Below, in pieces: positions 1-11,465 of a stretch of 64,000 nucleotides of DNA; position 1 is the first letter of the stretch, and every line of letters begins with the position of its first letter. The notes under the pieces are model-generated. The model did no database searches. It was given only the letters and a program-made list of their open reading frames with translations, and had not been told where the DNA came from. The DNA is from Flabesymbios commensalis (Eukaryota; Annelida; Polychaeta; Terebellida; Flabelligeridae). Made by a program: the position numbers and the translations under genes. Location: positions 85,111,865 through 85,175,864 of the forward strand of contig OZ024903.1 in the NCBI GenBank assembly GCA_964017125.1, in the 5' to 3' direction.

Positions 1-470
1 CATTTCATCTCATTTGGTGCAGTGCAGGTTGTCCAGTGCTGTTTTGGAGTTAAATGTCCTGTTGTTCATACTTCGAAATGAAACGATCTTAAGTTGCTTG
101 CCTTGGTCACATTGGGCTCCCGGGGCCCATCCCACTTGGATATTACTAAAATTGATTTGATCTTAACTTTCTCTCAAATGCATTACAAAAGTTAAGACCG
201 CTCCTAATGGCCCACTCATGGTGACACACTTGGCCGGACTGAGCAACAAAGATCACCGACAACGCCACCCAAGATCCACATGATCTAATTAATACGGAAG
301 TAAAACTAACACACTCAGGACATATACAGGACAATGCAAATTTCTGCCGGACCTAACGAGCATAAAACGAACAGTTGCCCGGTGATGTTCGTTGCTCAGC
401 TCGGCCAAGTGTGACAGGTCCATTATTTTTCTAATGGATTTGAGAAAAATTAAGTTAAATAAATTATTTT
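1..470. other. Non-genic AT-rich stretch
   Basis: I see no gene here. Short open frames on the minus strand have no recognisable domain and no supporting signal. The stretch ends at the hairpin beginning near 475. Confidence 0.6.
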
Positions 471-474
471 TTAC

Positions 475-520
475 CCACTTGAAGTTGTATTTCGCTACCG
501 CGACACACAACTTCAAGTGG
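475..520. repeat. Hairpin of the TTAA-MITE type (ACTTGAAGTTGT stem)
   Basis: An inverted repeat has arms CCACTTGAAGTTGT and ACAACTTCAAGTGG. The tip at 492-503 reads TCGCTACCGCGA. The same stem and a near-identical tip occur in the complete MITEs at 881-1128 and 53549-53793, so this is probably a remnant or relative. I see no convincing TTAA termini around it. Confidence 0.6.
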
Positions 521-600
521 ATAAAAAATACTGCAGGAGATATCAAAACATATGATGATATTTAATCCTTATTTCTCCTTCCTATGTTCTCGTTTGAAAA

Positions 601-855
601 TTAAATGAAAAGGCTGAAAACGCGGGGATCGACTTTTGACGTCAGAATCTGACGTCTATTGACGTCAGAATCGAACGTCTAAAGTCGATCCCCGCTCTAA
701 AAGAGTATGATATTTATAGTGGTCGCGGACCCATAACAATTGTATTCAAATAAAGCGAAAAGAACTAACTAAGACATTTATAATGATTTCAAATTGAAAA
801 AACCCATTTTATCTCTTGGATTATGTAAACATATTTCAGCGCTTTAAGGGTTAAT
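601..855 (+). mobile_element. TTAA MITE, GACGTC-palindrome family (copy 1)
   Basis: Near the left end is a long palindrome built on GTCAGAATCTGACGTC and its complement. The right end is GCGCTTTAAGGG followed by TTAA at 852-855. A second, cleaner copy lies at 32793-33032 and shares the region after the hairpin (for example GGACTAACTAAGACATTTAT). TTAA flanks with CCC..GGG ends are typical of piggyBac-like elements. No transposase is encoded, so it is non-autonomous. The left TTAA is imperfect. The break of the 3.34 kb tandem duplication lies at position 652, at the tip of this palindrome. Confidence 0.65.
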
Positions 856-880
856 AAACTATTTTGCGGCAGATGCTCCG

Positions 881-1128
881 TTAACCCTTTAACCGCCAAA
901 TTATTCAGTTTGAATTTTCACCCACTTGAAGTTGTGTCTCGCTGACGCGATCCACAACTTCAAGTGAGTAAAAATTATTCAGATTTGACAAAATGGAGGT
1001 CAACTGTTTTCAAATATTGCTGATAGATGTCACATTTTATCTTTGTCACGTGTTTAAAAGGTGGTACTTAATGTGCTAATAAAAAATGAAAACCCGAATA
1101 TATGCGACACCGGCGGTTAAAGGGTTAA
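881..1128 (+). mobile_element. TTAA MITE, CCCTTTAACCGCC family (copy a)
   Basis: The element has TTAA on both sides and terminal inverted repeats CCCTTTAACCGCC and GGCGGTTAAAGGG. It is about 248 bp with no coding capacity. A hairpin at 923-966 has the arms CACTTGAAGTTGTG and CACAACTTCAAGTG and the tip TCGCTGACGCGA. TTAA target sites with CCC..GGG termini are the hallmark of piggyBac-type transposons, so I infer a piggyBac-like MITE. Other copies are at 4226, 53062 and 53549. Confidence 0.8.
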
Positions 1129-3009
1129 AAAGGCAATCAAATGAGTGAATCTGGAAGACGCTTATTTTTTACAAGAATAGTTGTATTCGTCGGAATTGTG
1201 TTCCTGTTTCGAATGAATGAATAATAAAATCAGTAGGACACGGGTCAATAAGGTCGTTATATAAAGAGGTACAAATAACATTCAAATGTTTTTTTATTTT
1301 CTAGTATAAGATGTGCAAATGGTGTTCAGTGCGACATGGAAAAATAAATCACTCGTCCAGTTAATAACGTGTAAGCCTTTAGGCGAACACATTATTAATT
1401 GGACATATGCTGTATTTTCCAATATCGCACGAGCAATGAACAACTGCCATACATTGTAGTTCAAACTACAGCTAGAATGCGATATAGGCTGATGCCGATA
1501 TACGTCACATAGTGAAAACCAAGCAGATATAACAGCACATAGTGTGAGAATACGTATTATGCTTTTATCCCTTGTGAGTGGTGATTTAGGTTTATCAGGT
1601 GTGTCACTATCCAAAGAGTGATCTTCTGTGCAAATAATGGATAGTCAGAGGGAAGTGACCGAAACTCAGGCCCCAACAAATAAGTAGTAGCCCAGCAAAC
1701 GAGGCTTTCAGTGTTGGCTCAATGTTGGACCAGCATTAAACCAAAATTGAGGCAAAGTATCGGGCTTGCTATATATAGGAACATCTCCCTGGGCTTTATT
1801 TGGAGTTCTAGATACACGCTAGATTGGGAAAAAAACCAGACATATTTTAAACTGACAATCATGATAAATATTGCCATATAAACAAACGCAGTCAGTCTTT
1901 ACAATTTTCTATTCTACATGTAGCATTGAGATGATATATCGCCATTTCCACAAAAATGATTAATTGTCTAGGTATGTGTAACGTCACACCTGTAGCAGAC
2001 AAGGCAATATTAATTTTGGTCTCTCAGATTTCTTTTCCAAACCATCCCAGAGGAGATTGAAGTCTGTCTGTCGTCTTTCACGTGATTAAGACAAATATTG
2101 CATTTATATGGGCTATGCCGCATAGTAGGGGAGATGAGCTCATATATTGAAAGTATTGTGCATTCGATGAGAAAAGCACGACATCTTTGTACTGTATTTA
2201 CAGGTAAACGTGATAATGTTTAGCTTCAGACATGGAAGCATTTCAGATTTGACCTTTGAAAGTCAACTAAAGATAATGACCTTCATTACATTTTATTTTT
2301 ATATATCAAGGCAAAAATCGTGATATTAAGTTGAACACCAGTTTTCAGTTTTTTTATTATCTGAACCCATCCCTAATAACTAGTAGATCCACGAAACAAA
2401 TTCTAACTTGAATAAAACTGATTCTCCTTAATGCTTAAATTCTAGCTTTATTTTTAGCATCAAACATAATGTAAACGCTTCAGTTTAATGCTCAAATTAA
2501 TATGTCTTTTTAGATAATCGACGAACGCAATATTTTCAAAAAAAAACGAAAAAAAATCAGGTCAGAACCATCAATAGAAAAACGTATTAAAAATCCCCCA
2601 ATATCCAATTGCTGCAAGGATACCTGATTTTCAAAAATTTAAGATGGCCACCACTTCATTTGTGGACCACAATGTTATATATGATAACAGATAAAGCAAA
2701 GATCAAATGTAATACATCTTCTTTGTCAGTTTTTGACAAGAGATATATGATTTTAACAAATATATATACGAACAAGATTTGGTAACACCTCTTTTAAATG
2801 TGTTTTTGAGAGGATAATTTATTTTTTGTTATATTTCGATTAGTCAAGGTCAGCTCCAAAGTCAAATGTTATAATCTCATTCTGAAGGTTAAGGGAACTG
2901 AAATATGTTTTTCAACAGATACAAATTGCAACATGGTGAATAAATCTTGTTGGTGCAATTTTGACTGAAAAAATCCATTTCTGATAGTATTTCACTGATT
3001 CAAATCCAC
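1129..3009. other. Anonymous sequence inside the duplication
   Basis: No gene can be supported here or in the twin region 4474-6352. A 106-codon minus-strand frame (1294-1614, and 4639-4959 in the twin) stays open in both copies with two amino-acid changes. Both changes are non-synonymous, and the frame has no known domain. At about 1687-1780 there is a degraded member of the CAGCAAAC/TGTTGGACCA hairpin-MITE group. Confidence 0.5.
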
Positions 3010-3996
3010 CTTCTACGTTATAGCGATTGTTTTTATGGGTGACGTCAATGTTAATCTTGCCAATGATCGCACCTATGAAAAGGGGTTTAAGAATGATTAG
3101 CTTGATGTGATAACCAATTTTGATGTACAACAAGTTTGATTGATCATATTTATGTCTCTAACGATTTAAAAGTTGTGAATTGTACAGTTGTAAAAAGTGG
3201 TCTCAGTGATCACTATATCCCGTGTGCTGTTATAAACACTAAACTGACACTACCAAGCGATTCTATGTCTGGTCAACATAAACTAATTAGCTATAGAACT
3301 TTGACAATGTGAAGCTAAGTAATGATTTGATGGTAGCCAAATGGCACGATATTAACCTTGGTATATGTGATGATATCTCCATTGCCATTTCGTCCTTTGT
3401 GTCTGAATTTACCTCCATAATTGATAAACACATACCACTAGTACAAAAGAGAGTTAAGAGGATTAAACAACCCGGTTGGATTTCACCCGAATTACTAAAA
3501 TCATTTAGTCTTCGAGACTCTGCTAAAGCTAGGCATGATTATGAAAATTATAAATACTGGGGGAACTATTTTACACAGTTACTTAGAAAATCTCAGCAGG
3601 AATTTTACTATAACTTTATTGAACAAAGTCAGAACACCCACGCAGCAAATGCAAAAATTCTAAATAAATTATCTAATAAGTCTAAAAAACCAACCGTATA
3701 TTCTATAAAACAAGAAATCTTACAGTTGAACAGGATATTGCTAACACATTTAACCTACATTTCACATCTATAGTAGATCAATACATTGATGTTATTCCGC
3801 CATCAAGTAATAATGACACTGCCTAGCACGATTTCCAACCATTAACACATTTTGTTAAGACTAAGCTGCCGCCCGATAACATGTAGATGACATCAGTGCA
3901 CATATGTTAAAGTTAAGCGCTCCTTACATCACCCATATAATCACTGAAATTTGTAATCTTAGCATTACTAAAAAGCAATTTCCTAATGATTGGAAA
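3010..3996 (+). pseudogene. LINE-A copy 1: endonuclease end and linker, cut by duplication
   Basis: This is a decayed non-LTR retrotransposon. The C-terminal part of an AP-like endonuclease is visible: GDVNVNLANDRTYEKGF near 3038, TSLIDHIYVS near 3133 and SGLSDHYIP near 3200. The GDxN and SDH motifs are characteristic. The linker before the reverse transcriptase follows at 3309-3773 (QPGWISPELLKSF). A frameshift lies just before 3309 and others follow 3720. The sequence stops at the duplication join before the reverse transcriptase motifs. By its general layout it is a CR1/Jockey-like LINE; the clade is not certain. Confidence 0.8.
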
Positions 3997-6900
3997 ACGT
4001 CTATTGACGTCAGAATCTAACGTCTAAAGTCGATCCCCGCTCTAAAAGAGTATGATATTTATAGTGGTCGCGGACCCATAACAATTGTATTCAAATAAAG
4101 CGAAAAGAACTAACTAAGACATTTATAATGATTTCAAATTGAAAAAACCCATTTTATCTCTTGGATTATGTAAACATATTTCAGCGCTTTAAGGGTTAAT
4201 AAACTATTTTGCGGCAGATGCTCCGTTAACCCTTTAACCGCCAAATTATTCAGTTTGAATTTTCACCCACTTGAAGTTGTGTCTCGCTGACGCGATCCAC
4301 AACTTCAAGTGAGTAAAAATTATTCAGATTTGACAAAATGGAGGTCAACTGTTTTCAAATATTGCTGATAGATGTCACATTTTATCTTTGTCACGTGTTT
4401 AAAAGGTGGTACTTAATGTGCTAATAAAAAATGAAAACCCGAATATATGCGACACCGGCGGTTGAAGGGTTAAAAAGGCAATCAAATGAGTGAATCTGGA
4501 AGACGCTTATTTTTTACAAGAATAGTTGTATTCGTCGGAATTGTGTTCCTGTTTCGAATGAATGAATAATAAAATCAGTAGGACACGGGTCAATAAGGTC
4601 GTTATATAAAGAGGTACAAATAACATTCAAATGTTTTTTTATTTTCTAGTATAAGATGTGCAAATGGTGTTCAGTGCGACATGGAAAAATAAATCACTCG
4701 TCCAGTTAATAACGTGTAAGCCTTTAGGCGAACACATTATTAATTTGACATATGCTGTATTTTCCAATATCGCACGAGCAATGAACAACTGCCATACATT
4801 GTAGTTCAAACTACAGCTAGAATGCGATATAGGCTGATGCCGATATACGTCACATAGTGAAAACCAACCAGATATAACAGCACATAGTGTGAGAATACGT
4901 ATTATGCTTTTATCCCTTGTGAGTGGTGATTTAGGTTTATCAGGTGTGTCACTATCCAAAGAGTGATCTTCTGTGCAAATAATGGATAGTCAGAGGGAAG
5001 TGACCGAAACTCAGGCCCCAACAAATAAGTAGTAGCCCAGCAAACGAGGCTTTCAGTGTTGGCTCAATGTTGGACCAACATTAAACCAAAATTGAGGCAA
5101 AGTATCGGGCTTGCTATATATAGGAACATCTCCCTGGGCTTTATTTGGAGTTCTAGATACACGCTAGATTGGGAAAAAAACCAGACATATTTTAAACTGA
5201 CAATCATGATAAATATTGCCATATAAACAAACGCAGTCAGTCTTTACAATTTTCTATTCTACATGTAGCATTGAGATGATATATCGCCATTTCCACAAAA
5301 ATGATTAATTGTCTAGGTATGTGTAACGTCACACCTGTAGCAGACAAGGCAATATTAATTTTGGTCTCTCAGATTTCTTTTCCAAACCATCCCAGAGGAG
5401 ATTGAAGTCTGTCTGTCGTCTTTCACGTGATTAAGACAAATATTGCATTTATATGGGCTATGCCGCATAGTAGGGGAGATGAGCTCATATATTGAAAGTA
5501 TTGTGCATTCGATGAGAAAAGCACGACATCTTTGTACTGTATTTACAGGTAAACGTGATAATGTTTAGCTTCAGACATGGAAGCATTTCAGATTTGACCT
5601 TTGAAAGTCAACTAAAGATAATGACCTTCATTACATTTTATTTTTATATATCAAGGCAAAAATCGTGATATTAAGTTGAACACCAGTTTTCGGTTTTTTT
5701 ATTATCTGAACCCATCCCTAATAACTAGTAGATCCACGAAACAAATTCTAACTTGAATAAAACTGATTCTCCTTAATGCTTAAATTCTAGCTTTATTTTT
5801 AGCATCAAACATAATGTAAACGCTTCAGTTTAATGCTCAAATTAATATGTCTTTTTAGATAATCGACGAACGCAATATTTTCAAAAAAACGAAAAAAAAT
5901 CGGGTCAGAACCATCAATAGAAAAACGTATTAAAAATCCCCCAATATCCAATTGCTGCAAGGATACCTGATTTTCAAAAATTTAAGATGGCCACCACTTC
6001 ATTTGTGGACCACAATGTTATATATGATAACAGATAAAGCAAAGATCAAATGTAATACATCTTCTTTGTCAGTTTTTGACAAGAGATATATGATTTTAAC
6101 AAATATATATACGAACAAGATTTGGTAACACCTCTTTTAAATGTGTTTTTGAGAGGATAATTTATTTTTTGTTATATTTTGATTAGTCAAGGTCAGCTCC
6201 AAAGTCAAATGTTATAATCTCATTCTGAAGGTTAAGGGAACTGAAATATGTTTTTCAACAGATACAAATTGCAACATGGTGAATAAATCTTGTTGGTGCA
6301 ATTTTGACTGAAAAAATCCATTTCTGATAGTATTTCACTGATTCAAATCCACCTTCTACGTTATAGCGATTGTTTTTATGGGTGACATCAATGTTAATCT
6401 TGCCAATGATCGCACCTATGAAAAGGGGTTTAAGAATGATTAGCTTGATGTGATAACCAATTTTGATGTACAACAAGTTTGATTGATCATATTTATGTCT
6501 CTAACGATTTAAAAGTTGTGAATTGTACAGTTGTAAAAAGTGGTCTCAGTGATCACTATATCCCGTGTGCTGTTATAAACACTAAACTGACACTACCAAG
6601 CGATTCTATGTCTGGTCAACATAAACTAATTAGCTATAGAACTTTGACAATGTGAAGCTAAGTAATGATTTGATGGTAGCCAAATGGCACGATATTAACC
6701 TTGGTATATGTGATGATATCTCCATTGCCATTTCGTCCTTTGTGTCTGAATTTACCTCCATAATTGATAAACACATACCACTAGTACAAAAGAGAGTTAA
6801 GAGGATTAAACAACCCGGTTGGATTTCACCCGAATTACTAAAATCATTTAGTCTTCGAGACTCTGCTAAAGCTAGGCATGATTATGAAAATTATAAATAC

Positions 6901-7339
6901 TGGGGGAACTATTCTACACAGTTACTTAGAAAATCTCAGCAGGAATTTTACTATAACTTTATTGAACAAAGTCAGAACACCCACGCAGCAAATGCAAAAA
7001 TTCTAAATAAATTATCTAATAAGTCTAATAAACCAACCGTATATTCTATAAAACAAGAAATCTTACAGTTGAACAGGATATTGCTAACACATTTAACCTA
7101 CATTTCACATCTATAGTAGATCAATACATTGATGTTATCCCGCCATCAAGTAATAATGACACTGCCTAGCACGATTTCCAACCATTAACACATTTTGTTA
7201 AGACTAAGCTGCCGCCCGATAACATGTAGATGACATCAGTGCACATATGTTAAAGTTAAGCGCTCCTTACATCACCCATATAATCACTGAAATTTGTAAT
7301 CTTAGCATTACTAAAAAGCAATTTCCTAATGATTGGAAA
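3997..7339 (+). repeat. 3.34 kb direct tandem duplication, copy 2
   Basis: This is the second copy of 652-3996, in the same orientation. It carries a 5'-truncated GACGTC MITE (3997-4200), a complete TTAA MITE (4226-4473), anonymous sequence and LINE-A. Unlike copy 1, it continues without a break into the LINE-A reverse transcriptase at 7340. Confidence 0.9.
4226..4473 (+). mobile_element. TTAA MITE, CCCTTTAACCGCC family (copy b)
   Basis: This is the duplicate of the MITE at 881-1128, carried by the 3.34 kb tandem duplication. It has a single change in the right terminal repeat (GGCGGTTGAAGGG). The hairpin at 4268-4311 is unchanged. Confidence 0.8.
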
Positions 7340-8800
7340 ACGGCAGTTGTTACACCACTTTTCAAGAAAGGTTCCACAGATGATCCCGGAAATTACAGGC
7401 CAATATCTATTTTACCTATTCTTTCTAAACTATTGGAGAGACATGTGTTTACCTGTCTCTATGAATTTCTTCTTTGTCATAACCTGTTAATTTCTCGGCA
7501 GTCCGGACTCAGATCAAAACAGTCGTGTGAGACTGCTCTTCATCTATTTGTTGATGAGTGGCTATCTTCCATATATAACAATGAAACTGTAGGTGTACTG
7601 TTCATTGACTTTTGCAAGATATGGTTAACCATGATATTTTGTTGAAAAAACTAAAATGGTATAAGTTTAGTCAAGATTCTATGAGCTGGTGCATGTCTTA
7701 TCTATCCAATAGACAACAATGTGTGAAGTATCACAACCACTACAAATTAAGTATGGTGTACCCAGGGCTCTATTTTGGGACCATTGTTATTTATTTTATT
7801 TATCAATGATCTACCTCTCGAGGATGGACTAGATCTAGTATCACTCTTTGCTGATGATGCCACCAAATCCACGGCTTCTAAAGATGTGAAAAACATGGAG
7901 AAATCTCTACAAGAAAGCTCTGACAGTCTAATGCGGTGGTGTAGTATTAACCGCATGGTACCTATTTCTGACAAAACAAAAATACTGGTAATAGGCACAA
8001 GCAAAAGACTTCAATATCGTGACGTTAACAAATATAAATTAAATGTATATCTTGGAAAAAGTAAGATAAAGCAGGTCACAGATGAAAAATTATTAGGTTG
8101 TGTTGTTGACGAAAATCTTTCATGGACTCCTCCGATTAGAAAGGTTAAACGGACTGTTCTTTATAAATTGTCGATTTTGCGAATAATAAAAAGATTTGTT
8201 CCGCTTTCCGGACGTCTAACATTTTATAATTACTTTGTTAAACCCCACTTTGATTACTGTTGTTTAGTGTGGGGAACTGCATTTAAAAAAGATATGAACA
8301 CCCCGATAAAATTACAGAAAATGGCAGCTCGTTTAATTCGTTTGATTCGTTTAATTCTTGATGTAGATTATACCGTCCCATCCATAGAACTATTCACTAG
8401 CCACTTAAATGGCTACCAATCGATGAAAATGTTCAGTTTCGTCAAGCCACATTAGTATATAAGTATATTAGTATATTAGTGTATCAGCGATATGACACCC
8501 AATTACATGATCGATATGTTCACCAGATCTAGTAAAACCGCACCATTCAGTTTGAGATCTGCTAGTCATAAAAAGTTATTCATTCCCAGAACGCACAGAA
8601 AAAGTTTACGTTTTTTAGGACCAAAAGTATGGAATTCATTAAGTACCAATAGCCATAAAGCTTCTACCCTATTACAATTTAGGAAATCATATCTATTGTC
8701 AAATTTATGTGTGTAAATAATGCTTACGTATGGATAGTAATGTCCTATTATTAACATGTGTGTATAAATTGTATGCAATTGTTTCATGTATCTCTGTGTA
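6353..8800 (+). pseudogene. LINE-A copy 2: decayed CR1/Jockey-like non-LTR retrotransposon
   Basis: This is the same element as at 3010, continuing through the reverse transcriptase. In order I see endonuclease pieces (GDINVN, IDHIYVS, SDHYIP), the linker (6652-7116), fingers and palm (7247-7645, GNYRPISILPILSKLLER and VGVLFIDF) and the catalytic LFADDA within 7775-8455. The thumb and C-terminal parts follow (LLGCVVDENLSW, HFDYCCLVWG, LQKMAARLI), then the tail (8492-8716, LRFLGPKVWNSL). At least four frameshifts and several stops break the frame (near 7070, 7610, 7770 and 8400), so it is dead. The catalytic FIDF and FADD residues survive. The 3' end disappears into the assembly gap. LINEs copy their RNA at the target site; this copy is too broken to do so. 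Confidence 0.88.
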
Positions 8801-9000
8801 NNNNNNNNNNNNNNNNNNNNNNNNNNNNNNNNNNNNNNNNNNNNNNNNNNNNNNNNNNNNNNNNNNNNNNNNNNNNNNNNNNNNNNNNNNNNNNNNNNNN
8901 NNNNNNNNNNNNNNNNNNNNNNNNNNNNNNNNNNNNNNNNNNNNNNNNNNNNNNNNNNNNNNNNNNNNNNNNNNNNNNNNNNNNNNNNNNNNNNNNNNNN
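8801..9000. other. Assembly gap (200 N)
   Basis: There are exactly 200 unknown bases, a conventional placeholder length, so the true distance is unknown. Frames crossing it are meaningless. Confidence 0.99.
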
Positions 9001-9359
9001 AAAACAACAAATAAGATAAGCTAAAAGTATCCGTAACTAAGGAAACCTTATAAAAAGTAAAACGTACAAACGTGCTATTACTAAAGCAAAATTAAATACA
9101 AAAATAACATTACTAAACGGCTAAGTTAAATGCAATCTAACAACCCGATGGGGTAGAGACATATTGAGATATATAAGTATAAAAAGGCAAATAGAAACTC
9201 CACATAGATTTGTTTCATGACCATTTTAAGTCATAATGCCTGGATGAATCAGAATATTCTATTGGAATGCCTGACGTCTCCATTGATGAAAATAATCTAT
9301 TAAATCCTAATTCAGAATTTATTTAACAATAAATACAAAACTAAACTTGTCAATTGAAA

Positions 9360-9565
9360 AATATATACGATTTCAAACATGTTTTAGATGAATACAAATA
9401 TTACTAAATTCGAGAAATACTTTTGGTAGATGCTTAGTTAATACAATAATTCAATATTGAAGATGTTTGCCTTAAATATAAATATTTTTCGTCTTTTGAA
9501 ACTGGAAATTGCGTTAGAACTTCCAGCTTCACATGAAAAAAAATAGAAACAAACAATTCAGGACG
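9360..9565 (-). mobile_element. Degraded TTAA MITE, AAGCTGGAA-hairpin family
   Basis: The segment TTTTCGTCTTTTGAAACTGG / ATTGCGTTAG / CCAGCTTCACATGA is a decayed version of the hairpin in the complete element at 47601-47849. The flanking sequence (GGTAGATGCTTAGTTA, ACAATTCAGGACGA) also matches. The TTAA ends are not clear. The rest of 9001-10140 is AT-rich with nothing recognisable. Confidence 0.5.
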
Positions 9566-9703
9566 ACAATACTTTCACAAAATACAGAATGACCGTGAAT
9601 TACAAAATAATTGACACAAAGCCAGCCACTGTATAAAATAAGGGAAAGATTACATTACTCAGTTGTGAGCATACTATACACATTGGATCATAGTATGATG
9701 TAA

Positions 9704-9731
9704 GAAAAGGTGACAATTTGTCACCTTTTTT
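9704..9731. repeat. Short perfect hairpin
   Basis: GAAAAGGTGACA and TGTCACCTTTTTT form an 11-bp perfect stem with a 3-base loop (ATT). It resembles a terminator-like hairpin but lies in eukaryotic non-genic DNA. It is more likely a MITE tip than a terminator. Confidence 0.45.
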
Positions 9732-10144
9732 CATTATTAGCGAACTTTTTAATAGATAAAGGTACTTTATATTTGCAGATCGAAAACGAAAAGTGAATAG
9801 ATAAAATTGCTTATTATTAGAGTGCTGATGACATGGTCATTTTTACCAACACACCTGAAGAATTATAAATGGTCACTGGCGACACATGGAAATTAATTAG
9901 TACATGTAAATGAATTTAAAAAAAATACCAGTGTGAACGTTTTTTTAGTTATTGTAAGTAGAATAACTGACAATAATAATTTTGTACCCTGATCAAAATT
10001 TTTTATGAGAAATAAAAAAATAAGACATGTAGGCCTACATTATATTACATTATTGCAAAGAATTGTCATTGATGACACAAGACTATACTTAAAAAAAAAA
10101 CTTAACGCTAATCTCCTGGTACGTCGAAAAAACCCGTCATTTCT

Positions 10145-10398
10145 TTAACACTTTCAGGCCTGAATTTACCATTGTCATCTTCATCCACTACAAGCCGCGA
10201 ATTGCTGTCGCAATTCTCGACTTATAGTAGATGAAGATGATTTGAAGTGGTTGAAAAAATAAGGAAAATTGCCATGTATTGGTAAACCAGTTTCATGGAA
10301 ATTTTCATTCTGAAGCCCTCAGTTGTAGGAAAATTAAGTCTGTTTTCAGGGAAGTAATATGATGCTTTAATGCATCGCGAGGGCTTAAAGGGTTTTAA
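10145..10398 (-). mobile_element. TTAA MITE, GCCCTCGCGATGC family (minus copy)
   Basis: This is the reverse complement of the complete element at 53878-54129. One end reads TTAACACTTTCAGGCCTGA. The other reads GCATCGCGAGGGCTTAAAGGG, followed by TTTTAA. The hairpin at about 10173-10236 is imperfect, with the stem CATCTTCATCCACTA and a tip TTGCTGTCGCAA. It has no coding capacity. Confidence 0.75.
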
Positions 10399-10526
10399 AG
10401 AAAATACTGCATATCAGGTTACACGGATCGAGAAGCCAAACTCAAGGATCTACTGAAGCATATCCTTGAAAATGGTGATGTTTTTTTCCGGTGTGTCCTC
10501 TTTTTTGCTAATCTGTCTGTGACTAT

Positions 10527-10660
10527 TGTGTTTCGCTAGCGCCACCCACAGCTTCAAGTGGGTGAAAATTACTCATATTTGTTTAATATCAGACCAAAAA
10601 TTACAAATGTTGATGTTGCAACACACATTTTACAGTCATGCTTAGCGCTTATAGGGTTAA
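10527..10660. mobile_element. End of a TTAA MITE with ACTTGAAG-type hairpin
   Basis: A decayed hairpin has the tip TCGCTAGCGCCA and right arm CAGCTTCAAGTGGGTGAAAA. It is followed about 90 bp later by the terminus GCTTAGCGCTTATAGGG and TTAA at 10657-10660. The terminus differs from that of the CCCTTTAACCGCC family, but the hairpin arm and the following sequence are related. The opposite end is not identified. Confidence 0.5.
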
Positions 10661-10864
10661 CCTAATCTGCCTAGTTATAACCCTTGATTTTAAAATAGTA
10701 ATTTTAAAATCTCCCTAATAAATAAATTCCAGCTGCAAATAAACTCAAAAAAGCACGGAAACACTCACCTTGGATATTAATATTTTCGATTACGAAGCAG
10801 GCATTTGCTTCAAGTGACCAAAATATATATTAAAAAATCATTATATTTAATTATTTAAGTAGTT

Positions 10865-11010
10865 GAATGAATGAATGAATGAATGAATGAATGAATGAAT
10901 GAATAAACGAATGGATGGATGCATGAGTGAGTGAAAAAACGAACGAATATTATTTTATGATTGATTTTATATTTACAATGAATGAATGAATGAATGAATG
11001 AATGAATGAA
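10865..11010. repeat. (GAAT)n tetranucleotide repeats
   Basis: Two blocks of GAAT/AATG repeats (about 10865-10911 and 10979-11010) are separated by degenerate GAAC/GGAT motifs. On the minus strand the second block forms the (CATT)n tail of the adjacent 5S-like SINE, which probably seeded it. Confidence 0.85.
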
Positions 11011-11465
11011 ATCTTATATAGCGCATGTATCCAGCCGGCGGCTGTTCAGAGCGCTGTACATCGAGAGTAACTTAGCAAGGCCTGTTATCATTCAAATTCC
11101 AACTCAGTCTCCTGGGAGATATACAGCTGAGCTGCCATTGAGGCGCATCAAGCTATTTTCATTCCAAGCGAATTCGCCTTATGTGCCAAGTACTCACACA
11201 TTGTGGATTTTCTGGGGTCTCGCTGGATGGGAACTGCGCCTACGTCCATTGAGGTTCTTTTACGTCCAACTCTAGGTCAGTCAGACGAGCCATCTGATTT
11301 ACGTGGTTCTCTGAGCCCCACGAGTGTATACAGCACCTGGCAGTCACCAGGCGGTCACCCATCCAATTATGAACCGGGCGCGACGTCGCCTAACTTCAGT
11401 GATAGAGCCAATCACGATGAGCGAACGCCGTATTCCGTATATGAACGCTATCGACCAATAGTGTC
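10979..11465 (-). mobile_element. 5S rRNA-like SINE (SINE3-type)
   Basis: Read on the minus strand, 11465 to about 11335 resembles 5S ribosomal RNA. The match includes GGATGGGTGACCGCCTGG and CAGGTGCTGTA, which correspond to the internal pol III control region and 3' part of 5S RNA (normally GGATGGGAGACCGCCTGG). The upstream piece GAAGTTAGGCGAC parallels the conserved GAAGCTAAGCAGG. A body of about 330 bp without similarity follows, ending in a (CATT)n tail. Two overlapping plus-strand frames here have no domains and are shadows. 5S-derived SINEs are an established class. I infer a SINE rather than a 5S gene because of divergence and the attached body and tail. Confidence 0.75.

Larger units (their letters stand above)
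652..3996 (+). repeat. 3.34 kb direct tandem duplication, copy 1
   Basis: This segment repeats at 3997-7339. By eye the copies differ by about a dozen substitutions and one 2-bp indel in a poly-A run (3345 against 3343 bp). The join at 3996/3997 brings LINE-A sequence (GATTGGAAA) against the inside of the GACGTC MITE (ACGTCTATTGACGTC). This copy therefore ends in the middle of LINE-A. It may be a recent tandem duplication or an unmerged second haplotype in the assembly. Confidence 0.9.

Noticed and set aside
8705-9024. Frames spanning the N run
   Set aside because: They consist mainly of unknown bases in an assembly gap.
9704-9731. A bacterial-type transcription terminator
   Set aside because: The window is eukaryotic and there is no gene upstream; a chance or MITE hairpin is more likely.
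11335-11465. A functional 5S rRNA gene
   Set aside because: The similarity covers mainly the control region and 3' part, the 5' half is diverged, and a SINE body and tail are attached.
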